Of a DNA stretch of 64,000 nt, positions 17,009 to 25,051 are shown one piece after another. The notes under the pieces are model-generated. The model did no database searches. It saw only the letters and a program-made list of their open reading frames with translations, and was not told where the DNA came from. The translations under genes were made by a program, and so were the position numbers. This DNA comes from JBGTFE01 sp041747435 (GTDB lineage Bacteria; Acidobacteriota; Blastocatellia; Pyrinomonadales; Pyrinomonadaceae): NCBI GenBank assembly GCA_041747435.1, contig JBGTFE010000089.1, forward strand, positions 52,375 through 116,374. The letters are read 5' to 3'. The stretch's first letter is position 1. Each line of letters begins with the position of its first letter.

Positions 17009-18643
17009 TCAAAGCGGGATCTCGACCGAAACTTTCGTGCGCTTTGCCTTGTTTTCAACGGACGTTTTTCCGCCAAGCGCGATTACTCGACCATCGATCG
17101 ATTTCGGAATAAAGTAATCCGCCCGCAAACCGTTACGGCGATTATTTTCTATGTCGAGTTTTAGCATTTTCCCGTCGCATTTGATGGTTATGACCGCGCT
17201 GCCGGCGTCTGTGTGCCGCCTTACATTGCTCAGTCCCTCTGTCACTATTTGAAAGATTTCCGCCGAAAGACGATCATTGACACGAATATCATTTTCGGCA
17301 AAAACCTCTATGTTAATTCCGTAAAATTCACTAATTTTGCCGGCTTGCTGGCGGATTGCCGAAACCAATACAGCTCCTCGTTCTGCTTCCACCTTGTCTT
17401 CCTTAAGCTTCGTTATATAGCTGCGAAGATCTGCGATATTGGTGTTTGCCATTTTGACGAGCTGATCGATGCCCTTCTTAATATCTGCACCCGCCGCTTG
17501 TCTCATTTGCAGCGCCTCAAGACCAAGTTTAATGCCGATATAAGGCTGAATCGTGCTGTCGTGAATATCGCGTGAGATCTTTTGCCGTTGTTGCTCGGTC
17601 GCCTGCGACGCAAGCCGATCAAGCAGATTCACGTTTTCGACAACCGGCACGGCTTGGTCGAGCAGTTGTTTCAAAAATTCCAGATCAGAATTATTGAAAG
17701 CCTTCTTTTGCGAAGTCAAATATAGCCTCCCGGTAAAGATTTCCCGCTGATACACGGCAACTCCAATAAAAGATCTTGTTTCCAAAAGGTCAGCTAAAAC
17801 CTCGCCGTTTCGGCTCGGCGCTTCGATCCGCTCGCCGCTCGCCGTATCGAAAACAAAAAAGTTTGCGCTATTCCAAAATGAATTCTGCGTGAAATTGTAA
17901 ATAAGGGCGTTTTCGCCGGCGAGCGTCAAAAGCGGGCTTTCCTTTTTTATCGGCTCGGCAAAGATCGCGTGCTCGGGATCCGTCCGATACGACCGCCGTA
18001 AAAGAAAACCGGACGAAGACTCGTCAACGGAAATCAAAACGCAGGAATCGGAATCAAAAAACCCGTTTATTTTTTGCATGATCGAACTGATCGTCTGATC
18101 AATGCCGAATCTCGGATTATACAATTTACTGATGTCCTTCAGCACGGCAAGCCGGCGTTTATTTGTGAACTCCTCGCCGCCCCAATACGCGATCATATAT
18201 CCCAAAACGCCTAGGGAAATGATCCTTATTAGAAACCGGTTTAATTCGAATCCCTCCGCAGACGGCGCAGTAAGATAACCCACCGCTACAAACAGAGCGA
18301 CCGAAATCGAGGTGACGCGCAATCCTTCGGAGAATCCGAAACGGAATGACGCCGTTTGAATCGGAAAAAAGAAAAGAAAGAAAAATATACTGTTTGTGCC
18401 GGAACTAAAAGAGATCAAGATCAAATACCAAACGACGTCGATCCAGTGGGCTATTCTTAATGGAATTAAAGTCGGCTTTCGAAAAGAGAAGAAAACAAGA
18501 AGTAAGGAATAAAAACCGTAAAAAATCAGGGTTAAGTAAGTCAGCTCGACGAATCTCTGGGGTTCCGAAGGATCGAGATAAATTACAGCGAGCGCTGAAA
18601 ACGCAAGGATTACTCGTATTTTGCTGATCAATCGATTATCCAT
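17009..18643 (-). CDS. Membrane sensor histidine kinase, NarX/DegS-like (HisKA_3) with GAF-like domain
   Basis: 544 residues. About five or six membrane helices occupy residues 10-155, then a GAF-like domain (about 170-335) with CVLISVDESS and FIGVAVYQREIFTGRLYLTS. The HisKA_3 dimerisation segment QQRQKISRDIHDSTIQPY contains the phospho-accepting His361, and a short HATPase_c domain closes the protein (FQIVTEGLSNVRRHTDAGSA, VSVEIPL at the end). This architecture pairs with NarL-type regulators, and one follows directly. Signal unknown; the GAF-like domain could bind a small molecule or redox ligand, but no ligand residues are obvious. Confidence 0.92.
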   Translation of the reverse strand: MDNRLISKIRVILAFSALAVIYLDPSEPQRFVELTYLTLIFYGFYSLLLVFFSFRKPTLIPLRIAHWIDVVWYLILISFSSGTNSIFFFLFFFPIQTASFRFGFSEGLRVTSISVALFVAVGYLTAPSAEGFELNRFLIRIISLGVLGYMIAYWGGEEFTNKRRLAVLKDISKLYNPRFGIDQTISSIMQKINGFFDSDSCVLISVDESSSGFLLRRSYRTDPEHAIFAEPIKKESPLLTLAGENALIYNFTQNSFWNSANFFVFDTASGERIEAPSRNGEVLADLLETRSFIGVAVYQREIFTGRLYLTSQKKAFNNSDLEFLKQLLDQAVPVVENVNLLDRLASQATEQQRQKISRDIHDSTIQPYIGIKLGLEALQMRQAAGADIKKGIDQLVKMANTNIADLRSYITKLKEDKVEAERGAVLVSAIRQQAGKISEFYGINIEVFAENDIRVNDRLSAEIFQIVTEGLSNVRRHTDAGSAVITIKCDGKMLKLDIENNRRNGLRADYFIPKSIDGRVIALGGKTSVENKAKRTKVSVEIPL

Positions 18644-19005
18644 TCAGATACAAACTACGCCGCAAAATGGATCAGGCTTCCGGAATTCCAGTACGAACTC
18701 AGCGCGCCTAGATCACCCCGCGCCGGGTTAAATTTCTCGAAATCGTATCGCCCAATTATTAGCGGAGAAATTCCTGGATTTTGATATGGATGAATATTGC
18801 ATGCTTACGGGCTAATATGTCAACTTCCGAGACCTTCTTCGAACTCCGAAAATAAATTGATTTCCCTTCCGAATAAAAACCGAAAAGGAAGAATCTTCCT
18901 TTTTAAAGCTGACCGAACGATGCCGCGAAAACATCACGAAAACTAGAGGTTCCGTTGACGCCGCACGTCAAAATGCTCCGGAGATAAACGTGCGAAGGGA
19001 GTTTT
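18644..19005. other. 362-nt intergenic region upstream of the two-component pair
   Basis: No gene seen. It should hold the promoter of the kinase/regulator pair and the 3' end of the siderophore receptor transcript. Besides the terminator at 18883-18903 there is a small hairpin TTGACG-CCGCA-CGTCAA (18955-18971) just past the receptor stop. Confidence 0.5.
18883..18903 (-). terminator. Hairpin terminator after the TonB-dependent receptor
   Basis: AAAAGGAAG (18883-18891) and CTTCCTTTT (18895-18903) form a perfect 9-bp stem with loop AAT. Read on the minus strand the 3' arm ends in TTTT and is followed by CGGTTTTTATT. It is about 100 nt past the receptor stop. Confidence 0.6.
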
Positions 19006-21402
19006 TTACCAGCGATAGCGCAGCGTTAGGGAAGCGTTGATCGGCGCACCCGGCATTATCTGATTGTCATTATGCGCGGTTTCAAAATAATCGCGGTTGA
19101 GAATATTTTTCAGATTAAAAGCGATCTCGTAATGTTTTTCACTACGCCACGAAAGCGAAGCATCAAAACGGGCGTAACCCGGCAGAGTCACCAGATTATT
19201 GGTCGAAGTAAAAGTTTTGCTTCGCGCATTGCCGCCAAAACCGATTGTAAATTGTTTCGGCAGTTGATAGGTCAGCCAGAGATTTCCCGAATTGCGCGGT
19301 GTCGTCTGAGCAAATCTGCCTTCGAGCGGAACGCCGCCTGAAAAACTGTTCGATTTCGTGATTCGCGCATCGAGCAAGGAATAACCGGCAATAAAATCGA
19401 ATTTTTCAAATGGCGCACCCGAAAGCGTAAATTCCAAACCGTTCGTTCGCTGTTCGCCGACGAGGATCAATCTTCCGGTATTTAGCGGATCATTCGTTTT
19501 TATGTTGTCGCGGTCGAGCCGAAAAACTGCCAGCGTCGCGTTTAATTTGAGCGGCTGAAAAGTCGCTTTGATTCCCGCTTCATAATTGCGCGTCAATTCG
19601 GGTTCGAGTTCTTCTGCGTTTGCCGCCAGCGAAAGATTTTCGCCCGACGGCTGAAACGAGCGCGTGTAGCTCGTGTAAAACGAAAGCCAATCATTCGGCT
19701 GAAAAACCAGACCGACGCGCGGACTCCACTGTTTGTCGGTTCTGCCCAAATCGGCATCGGCGGGCAGCAGATCATCGAGTTTTTGATCGAATCTGTCGTA
19801 GCGAATGCCGACTAATGCTTTCCAGTTTTTGTTAAATGAAATCTGATCTTGGAAAAATACGCCGAATGTGTCGCCGCTGAATTCGTTGAGATTTTGCAAC
19901 GCACCGGACGGTGGGCGAATGCTTAGATCGGGATTTGTAAAAGTTACGGATGTTGCTGAAGAATTTCTTGTGCGGACCGTTTTCTTTTTTTGATTTCCGA
20001 ATTCGACACCGGCTAAAAAAGTATGCCGTATACCGAAAGTTCCGAAAATGCCCAAAATTTCCATTTGATTGAAGTAATTCGTTTGGTCGTACGCGCCCGA
20101 ATAATGTTCGCGAACAACACGCAAACGGTCATCATCCGGGGAAACATTTGACGGAATCGAAGCTGAACAAGAATTGTTGGTTTGAAGAAGACAAATTCCA
20201 TTGGAATAGGTCGTGTAATAATCGGTGTCGTAGCCGATCCGCCGAAACGTCTTGCGAATCGTCCAGAAATTATTTATCCGATGCTCGATCTTTATCGCCT
20301 GCGAGTCAACTTTATTCGTGATTTCATCAAGTTCGGGATAGCCGTAATATGTGCCGGACGGCACATCAATCGGGCGACCGCGAAATGAAGGAATGCCGCG
20401 GTCGGGCGTTCGCGTGTCATTCAAATATTCAAACTGAAAAATGACATCGGTTTTTGCAGTCGGTTTCCACGCCATAGACGGTGCAATATTGTATCGCTTT
20501 TCTTCAAAAAAATGTCTGAAACTTCCCGTCTGTTCGACCGCACCGACAAAACGAAAAGCGAGTTTTTCATTAACAATCGGCTGTCCGTAATCGAAATTTC
20601 CACGCTTCAAACCATAAGAGCCGAAGATGCCTTCTAATGTTCCGAGACGCTGGTAAAGATCGGGTTTTTTCGTCACACGGTTGATGATGCCGCCGGACGA
20701 GCCGCGCCCGAACAGAGCCGCGCTCGGACCTTTGACGACTTCGATCTGCTCGATATTCGCCAAATCGCGGTAATAGAGCGCGTCATCGCGGATGCCGTCA
20801 ACATATTGATCGCTGATCGCCGAAAAGCCGCGAATAAAAAACTGATCGCGCCGACCTTCGCCCTGCGCCACCGAAACCGCCGTCACGTTATAAAGCGCGT
20901 CCTGCATCGAACGCACCGCCTGCGAATCAATCAATTCACGGTTGACGATCTCGACCGACTGCGGAATATCGCGCAGAGGCGTAAAGGTTTTCGTTACGCT
21001 CTGCGTCGTAGAGGTAACAAAAACGGGTTCGATTTCCACGGTGACGGTTTCAGAAACGGTTTGCGTTTCCAAGACGATCTCGGAATTTTGCCGCTCATCC
21101 TTCCTGAGCGAAAACTTTTTGACGATCGTCGACGTTCCTTCGCTAGAGATCGTTAACTGATAATTGCCTTCTTCAAAACAGCCCAGCGCAAATTCTCCTG
21201 TGGCGTCAGTTCTCACTTTTTCGATCGTCTTTCCTTTATCGTTTTTCAGCAAAATGTCAGCGCCGACGATTACCGCGCCGCTGGAATCCTTAACCGTGCC
21301 GCGAAAACATTTTTCCGCCGTCTGCGAAAAGGCTGCGCTCGACAAACTTAAAAAGAATAGAGCAATTATAAAGATCGATTTCCCCGTGAATATACCTTTC
21401 AT
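19006..21402 (-). CDS. TonB-dependent siderophore receptor with carboxypeptidase-regulatory-like N-domain
   Basis: 798 residues from ATG 21402 (GGGAAG about 9 nt upstream; the frame also opens at a TTG 7 codons earlier). Signal peptide about 1-26, then a beta-sandwich domain (about 30-115: FRGTVKDSSGAVIVGADILL ...) of the kind found in acidobacterial and Bacteroidetes receptors. The plug follows (about 135-260: TPLRDIPQSVEIVNRELID, FFIRGF, VEVVKGPSAALFGRGSSGG), then a 22-strand-type barrel ending in LTLRYRW, with the terminal aromatic residue typical of outer-membrane proteins. It should import ferric siderophores using TonB energy. A Fur-box-like palindrome lies 32 nt upstream of the start, suggesting iron repression. 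Confidence 0.93.
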   Translation of the reverse strand: MKGIFTGKSIFIIALFFLSLSSAAFSQTAEKCFRGTVKDSSGAVIVGADILLKNDKGKTIEKVRTDATGEFALGCFEEGNYQLTISSEGTSTIVKKFSLRKDERQNSEIVLETQTVSETVTVEIEPVFVTSTTQSVTKTFTPLRDIPQSVEIVNRELIDSQAVRSMQDALYNVTAVSVAQGEGRRDQFFIRGFSAISDQYVDGIRDDALYYRDLANIEQIEVVKGPSAALFGRGSSGGIINRVTKKPDLYQRLGTLEGIFGSYGLKRGNFDYGQPIVNEKLAFRFVGAVEQTGSFRHFFEEKRYNIAPSMAWKPTAKTDVIFQFEYLNDTRTPDRGIPSFRGRPIDVPSGTYYGYPELDEITNKVDSQAIKIEHRINNFWTIRKTFRRIGYDTDYYTTYSNGICLLQTNNSCSASIPSNVSPDDDRLRVVREHYSGAYDQTNYFNQMEILGIFGTFGIRHTFLAGVEFGNQKKKTVRTRNSSATSVTFTNPDLSIRPPSGALQNLNEFSGDTFGVFFQDQISFNKNWKALVGIRYDRFDQKLDDLLPADADLGRTDKQWSPRVGLVFQPNDWLSFYTSYTRSFQPSGENLSLAANAEELEPELTRNYEAGIKATFQPLKLNATLAVFRLDRDNIKTNDPLNTGRLILVGEQRTNGLEFTLSGAPFEKFDFIAGYSLLDARITKSNSFSGGVPLEGRFAQTTPRNSGNLWLTYQLPKQFTIGFGGNARSKTFTSTNNLVTLPGYARFDASLSWRSEKHYEIAFNLKNILNRDYFETAHNDNQIMPGAPINASLTLRYRW

Positions 21403-21433
21403 TTCTACAAACTTCCCATCCAATTGATTCCTT

Positions 21434-21452
21434 ATTGAAAATGACTTTCAAT
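21434..21452. promoter_or_regulatory. Fur-box-like operator upstream of the siderophore receptor
   Basis: ATTGAAA-ATGAC-TTTCAAT is a palindrome with perfect 7-bp arms. Its core TGAAAATGACTTTCA fits the 7-1-7 Fur pattern TGAnAAT-n-ATTnTCA at all but one defined position. It lies 32 nt before the receptor ATG, where a repressor would block the promoter. Confidence 0.55.
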
Positions 21453-21540
21453 TTCTCTAAGTTTAAATTGGGAAGAAAAGATTCGTCAAGCGCGGTCGGT
21501 AAGTTTTATTTTTCCGGTCAAAATTGCTTTAATTATCGGG

Positions 21541-22470
21541 ATGAAATCGCCTCTTATCTCAACTGCGGAAGATTTTGAACGCCGTTTTGGCGATGAGTTT
21601 TGGCTTTACGCCGCCGAAACTATCTGCAAAAAACATTCATTGTCGTTTCAGCGACTGACTCGCGCTGTACAGAGCGAACATATTATTGTTCTCGCAGACG
21701 ACTCGTTCGTCATTAAGATCTTTAGTCCGTTTCGCGGCGGTTTTCAGAGAGAGAGAGATTCGCTGCGCTTTGCGCGGGCGAAAACTTCCCTGCCGCTGCC
21801 GGAAATCCTGCACGAAGGCGAGATCGGCGGATTCGATTATCTCGTTATGACGCAGCTGCACGGTCGGCAGATGACGCGCGATCATTGGCTGCGGCTGAAA
21901 CCGAGAGAACAAAAGGCAATTGTTACAGAGCTTGCGATTGGGCTGAGAGAATTGCATTCGCATGATGCGGGCGCGATCGATTTTGACTGGAATGGATTTA
22001 TTGAGAACCAGGCGGCAACCGTTATCGAAAGACAAAAGGCGAAGGGCGCAACGGCGAAATGGCTTGAGCATTTGCCGTCCTATTTGGAAGAAAACCTTCC
22101 GCTGCTTCCAAAGGATCTCGCGCCTGTATTTCTTCACGGCGACGTTCATTTTGGAAACCTTCGCTTTAATGAAGAAAACCGAATTTCGGGGCTTTTTGAT
22201 TTTGCGGATTCTCTTAAAGGCTTTCACGAATACGAGTTCGCCGCCATCTGCGTTTTGATGATCCAGGGACAAGGCGAGATCCAGCGCGAGTTTTTCCGCG
22301 CTTACGGCTATAAGGAAAGCGAAATCAACGAAACTCTGCGCCGGCGTTTAATGCTTTTGACGATTTTGTATGAATGCTCCGACCTGCGGAAATATGCCTT
22401 GCGTTTGGATCCAAAAGCCGTTAATTACACGCTCGACGAGCTCGAACGAGGGATCTTTAATTTTTGCTGA
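21541..22470 (+). CDS. Aminoglycoside-phosphotransferase-family kinase
   Basis: 309 residues with the APH/choline-kinase-like fold. Lys59 in DSFVIKIFSP is the likely ATP-anchoring residue; the catalytic loop FLHGDVHFGNLRF gives Asp201 and Asn206; metal-binding Asp220 is in SGLFDFADS. Such kinases phosphorylate small molecules (antibiotics, sugars, homoserine or choline); the substrate cannot be read from sequence and a resistance role should not be assumed. It is transcribed away from the siderophore receptor and converges on the M1 peptidase with only 2 nt between stops, so no terminator separates them. Confidence 0.85.
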   Translation: MKSPLISTAEDFERRFGDEFWLYAAETICKKHSLSFQRLTRAVQSEHIIVLADDSFVIKIFSPFRGGFQRERDSLRFARAKTSLPLPEILHEGEIGGFDYLVMTQLHGRQMTRDHWLRLKPREQKAIVTELAIGLRELHSHDAGAIDFDWNGFIENQAATVIERQKAKGATAKWLEHLPSYLEENLPLLPKDLAPVFLHGDVHFGNLRFNEENRISGLFDFADSLKGFHEYEFAAICVLMIQGQGEIQREFFRAYGYKESEINETLRRRLMLLTILYECSDLRKYALRLDPKAVNYTLDELERGIFNFC

Positions 22471-22472
22471 GC

Positions 22473-24146
22473 CTACCGCGCCATCAAGATCCATCCGTTC
22501 GGATCGACCTTCGCTTTGCCGTCCGCCGGAAGCGAAACGATCGCCTTTCCGTTCACGAATTCAACCCGCTTGATCTCGCCGTTACTTTCGACCTCGATCG
22601 GCATCGGAAACGGCATATTGTTCGGCGTTTCCCAACGCAGCGTCAGCTGATTTGCGTTTTTTTCAACGATCAGCTTTGGCAGTTTCGGCTGGCGCAAATA
22701 AATTTCAAAAAACCAATCAAGCTCTTTTCCGGATTCCTTTTCGCAGATAGCGAGAAAATCGTCGGTGGTGCTGAAATGAAATTGTTTCCCGTTTGAAACT
22801 TTTTCCATTTGCGGATCCGGATATGACATTTTTCTCAAGCTGCGGAAAAATGCGTCATCGCCGATGTAATATCGCAGCGTGTGCAGAATGAGCGCGCCTT
22901 TGCCGTACATATCGCCGTCGCTTTGCAAATAATCGGGCGGGATAAAGTACATTTCCATAGTCGTGCGCGGTTCCCGCGGCGCGACCGCCTTAAGATTTTT
23001 CAAACCTCGATAACGCCCCGCCATCGCGGTAAAATACGCTTCTTTGCTGCGCGTTTTCTCGACATAAAAAGTGTCCATAAACGACTGAAAGCCTTCGTGT
23101 ATCCACATATCGTTCCAGTCCGGCGCCGTTACGTGGTTTGCCCACCATTCGTGCCCGAATTCGTGAAACAAAAGCCAGTCAAAGCCATATTTATCGTATT
23201 GAAAATTATTTCCGTAAGCCGTGATCGACTGGTGTTCCATTCCGAGGTGCGGCGTTTCGGCGATGCCGATCTTGTCCGCGCGAAACGGATACGGTCCGAG
23301 ATATTCTTCAAAAAAAGCGTTATATTTTTTTAATTCATCTATCAGCGACTGCCCTTTCGCGTGGTGTTCCGGTAGAACGTAAAACTCGATCGGGATCGTC
23401 TCGCCCGTGATCGATTTCACCGAATCTTTCATCACTTTATAAGGCGCGAGATTGAGCGCGATACAGTAATTCGCGATCGGCTGCGATACAAACCAATTGT
23501 AAGTCTTAGTCCCGTCTTTATTGTCCGTTACAGATTGCAGTTTGCCGTTCGAAGCCGCGATAAGATTCGCCGGCACAGTAAAATGCATCGCAAAAGTATC
23601 GGCTTTATCCGAAGGATGATCCTTCACAGGAAACCAAACGTCGGCGCCGTCCATCTGCACCGCGGTCGCGATCCACGGCTGTCCGTCCTTCGTTTTTTCC
23701 CACACAAACCCGCCGACCCACGGCGGATTCGGCGCCACGCGCGGTTTTCCGCTGTATGCGACGCGCACTTCAACCGTGTTGCCCACATTTTGCACCGTGG
23801 GAAAATGGATAAGGACTTGCTTTTCGGTGCGCACAAATTTCATCGCAAACTGCTTCCTGCTGTTCATCAGATTCACAGTTTCCACGGTAAAAGGCGTGTC
23901 AAGATCGAGTGCCAATACCTTTACGGGTTTTACGATCTGCGCCTTCACCGTCAAAACGCCCTTGATCGACCGATTCGCCACATCGACTGCAAGCACCAGA
24001 TCATAATGCTTGACGTCATACGCCGCCTGCTCCGCCGACAAAACGCCGCCCGATTCGGTCGGACGCGCATCGAACTCCCGCTGTCCGAAAACCGGAAATG
24101 CTAAAACCGTAGCAATAAAAATGATAAAGAATAATTTTTTCAACAT
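22473..24146 (-). CDS. Exported M1-family zinc aminopeptidase
   Basis: 557 residues with a signal peptide (MLKKLFFIIFIATVLAFPVFGQ). N-terminal beta-domain, then the catalytic domain: an exopeptidase-like GMEHQ (302-306) in place of the usual GAMEN, zinc motif HEFGHEWW (His328, Glu329, His332) and the third ligand Glu351 in WIHEGFQSF. Shorter than classical ~850-residue M1 enzymes because it lacks the large helical C-terminal domain, as is common in exported bacterial members. It should cleave N-terminal residues of peptides in the periplasm or outside. Confidence 0.9.
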   Translation of the reverse strand: MLKKLFFIIFIATVLAFPVFGQREFDARPTESGGVLSAEQAAYDVKHYDLVLAVDVANRSIKGVLTVKAQIVKPVKVLALDLDTPFTVETVNLMNSRKQFAMKFVRTEKQVLIHFPTVQNVGNTVEVRVAYSGKPRVAPNPPWVGGFVWEKTKDGQPWIATAVQMDGADVWFPVKDHPSDKADTFAMHFTVPANLIAASNGKLQSVTDNKDGTKTYNWFVSQPIANYCIALNLAPYKVMKDSVKSITGETIPIEFYVLPEHHAKGQSLIDELKKYNAFFEEYLGPYPFRADKIGIAETPHLGMEHQSITAYGNNFQYDKYGFDWLLFHEFGHEWWANHVTAPDWNDMWIHEGFQSFMDTFYVEKTRSKEAYFTAMAGRYRGLKNLKAVAPREPRTTMEMYFIPPDYLQSDGDMYGKGALILHTLRYYIGDDAFFRSLRKMSYPDPQMEKVSNGKQFHFSTTDDFLAICEKESGKELDWFFEIYLRQPKLPKLIVEKNANQLTLRWETPNNMPFPMPIEVESNGEIKRVEFVNGKAIVSLPADGKAKVDPNGWILMAR

Positions 24147-24192
24147 AAATTTATTTTCGTTTATTTGCTCATCCGATTCAAATATGAAGGCA

Positions 24193-24258
24193 GAAACCCA
24201 AGCGTCAGCGTGGGTGTGAACCGCTAAGGCAGAAACCCAAGCGTAAGCGCGGGTGTAA
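24193..24258. repeat. Two REP hairpins (family B) upstream of the RAYT gene
   Basis: GAAACCCAAGCGTCAGCGTG with GGTGTGA (24193-24219) and GAAACCCAAGCGTAAGCGCG with GGTGTAA (24232-24258) are direct copies. Each folds as ACCC-AA-GCG-loop-CGC-GGGT: a short stem with a two-base bulge, the classic REP shape. Both are preceded by AAGGCAGAAACCC. Confidence 0.8.
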
Positions 24259-24341
24259 AAGCGTTAAAAAGGAGCATCAAGCAAAGCAAACCGTCGAACC
24301 GGTATTCCTTGATTTGGTCTTCGTTTAGTGATTCAAATATA

Positions 24342-24926
24342 ATGACGAAAAAAGAAACACCCGCGCTGACGCTTGGGTTTCCGCCTTTTATGACCAGCGA
24401 TTATGAATACGATGAGAATATTTTCCCTGCGGCATATTTGCTGACGTTTCGCAGCTACGGAACGTGGCTTCACGGTGATGAAAAAGGCGCGGTTGATCGG
24501 CACGGGAAAAATACTTATGGCACGCCTGATATTTCGCCGAATGAAAATCTTAGGGAAATAATGGAAAAGGCTCAGAAAAAGCAAACTTTTCTGCTCAGTA
24601 AGATTGCCCGGGAAAAAATCACGAATGCGATCGTCGAAGTCTGCGAACACAAGAAATTTAACTTACGCGCCGTCAACGTCAGAAGCAATCACATACATAT
24701 CGTTGTTTCCGCCGCCATGAAGCCCGAACCGCTATTAAAAATATTCAAAGCATATTCAACCCGAAAGCTTCGGGAAGAAACGTTTATCGATCCCGAAATC
24801 CGCCTTTGGTCCCGCGGCGGAAGCCGTCGTTACTTATGGAAACCGCGACACGTCGCTCTGGCGGTCGATTATGTTCTATACGGACAAGGCGATATTCAAT
24901 TCGAACTGAAACAACAGTCGGAATAA
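24342..24926 (+). CDS. REP-associated tyrosine transposase (RAYT, Y1/HUH family)
   Basis: A Y1-type single-strand nuclease. Counting from ATG 24390 (178 residues): N-terminal AAYLLTFRSYGTWLHGD, the HUH metal motif His101-Ile-His103 in SNHIHIVVSA, and catalytic Tyr122 in KAYSTRKLRE. RAYTs cut and rejoin REP hairpins, and copies of one REP family flank this gene on both sides. The start is uncertain: ATG 24342 gives 194 residues, but codons 6-13 are then an inverted REP copy (24357-24381), so ATG 24390 just behind the REP is at least as likely; a frame at 24309 is least likely. Neither start has a clear ribosome-binding site. The gene appears intact. Confidence 0.85.
   Translation: MTKKETPALTLGFPPFMTSDYEYDENIFPAAYLLTFRSYGTWLHGDEKGAVDRHGKNTYGTPDISPNENLREIMEKAQKKQTFLLSKIAREKITNAIVEVCEHKKFNLRAVNVRSNHIHIVVSAAMKPEPLLKIFKAYSTRKLREETFIDPEIRLWSRGGSRRYLWKPRHVALAVDYVLYGQGDIQFELKQQSE
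24357..24381. repeat. REP hairpin (family B), inverted copy at the RAYT 5' end
   Basis: ACACCCGCGCTGACGCTTGG followed by GTTTC is the reverse complement of the flanking REP copies. It lies either in the first codons of the RAYT gene (start 24342) or directly upstream (start 24390). Confidence 0.8.
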
Positions 24927-24932
24927 AAGTTA

Positions 24933-24958
24933 GAAACCCAAGCGTCAGCGCGGGTGTG
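24933..24958. repeat. REP hairpin (family B) downstream of the RAYT gene
   Basis: GAAACCCAAGCGTCAGCGCG followed by GGTGTG, in the same orientation as the two upstream copies and opposite to the copy at 24357. It begins 7 nt after the RAYT stop codon. Confidence 0.8.
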
Positions 24959-25051
24959 CACCTTAAGGCTCAAAGAAAGAATTGAAAATGAATCACGCTT
25001 TGCGTAGCGAAGCTCTACGACCGAAAACGTTAAAACGATATTCCCCTTCTC

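Noticed and set aside
21541..22470. Antibiotic-resistance gene call for the APH-type kinase
   Set aside because: The fold is broad and includes many housekeeping kinases; nothing in the sequence or context points to aminoglycosides.
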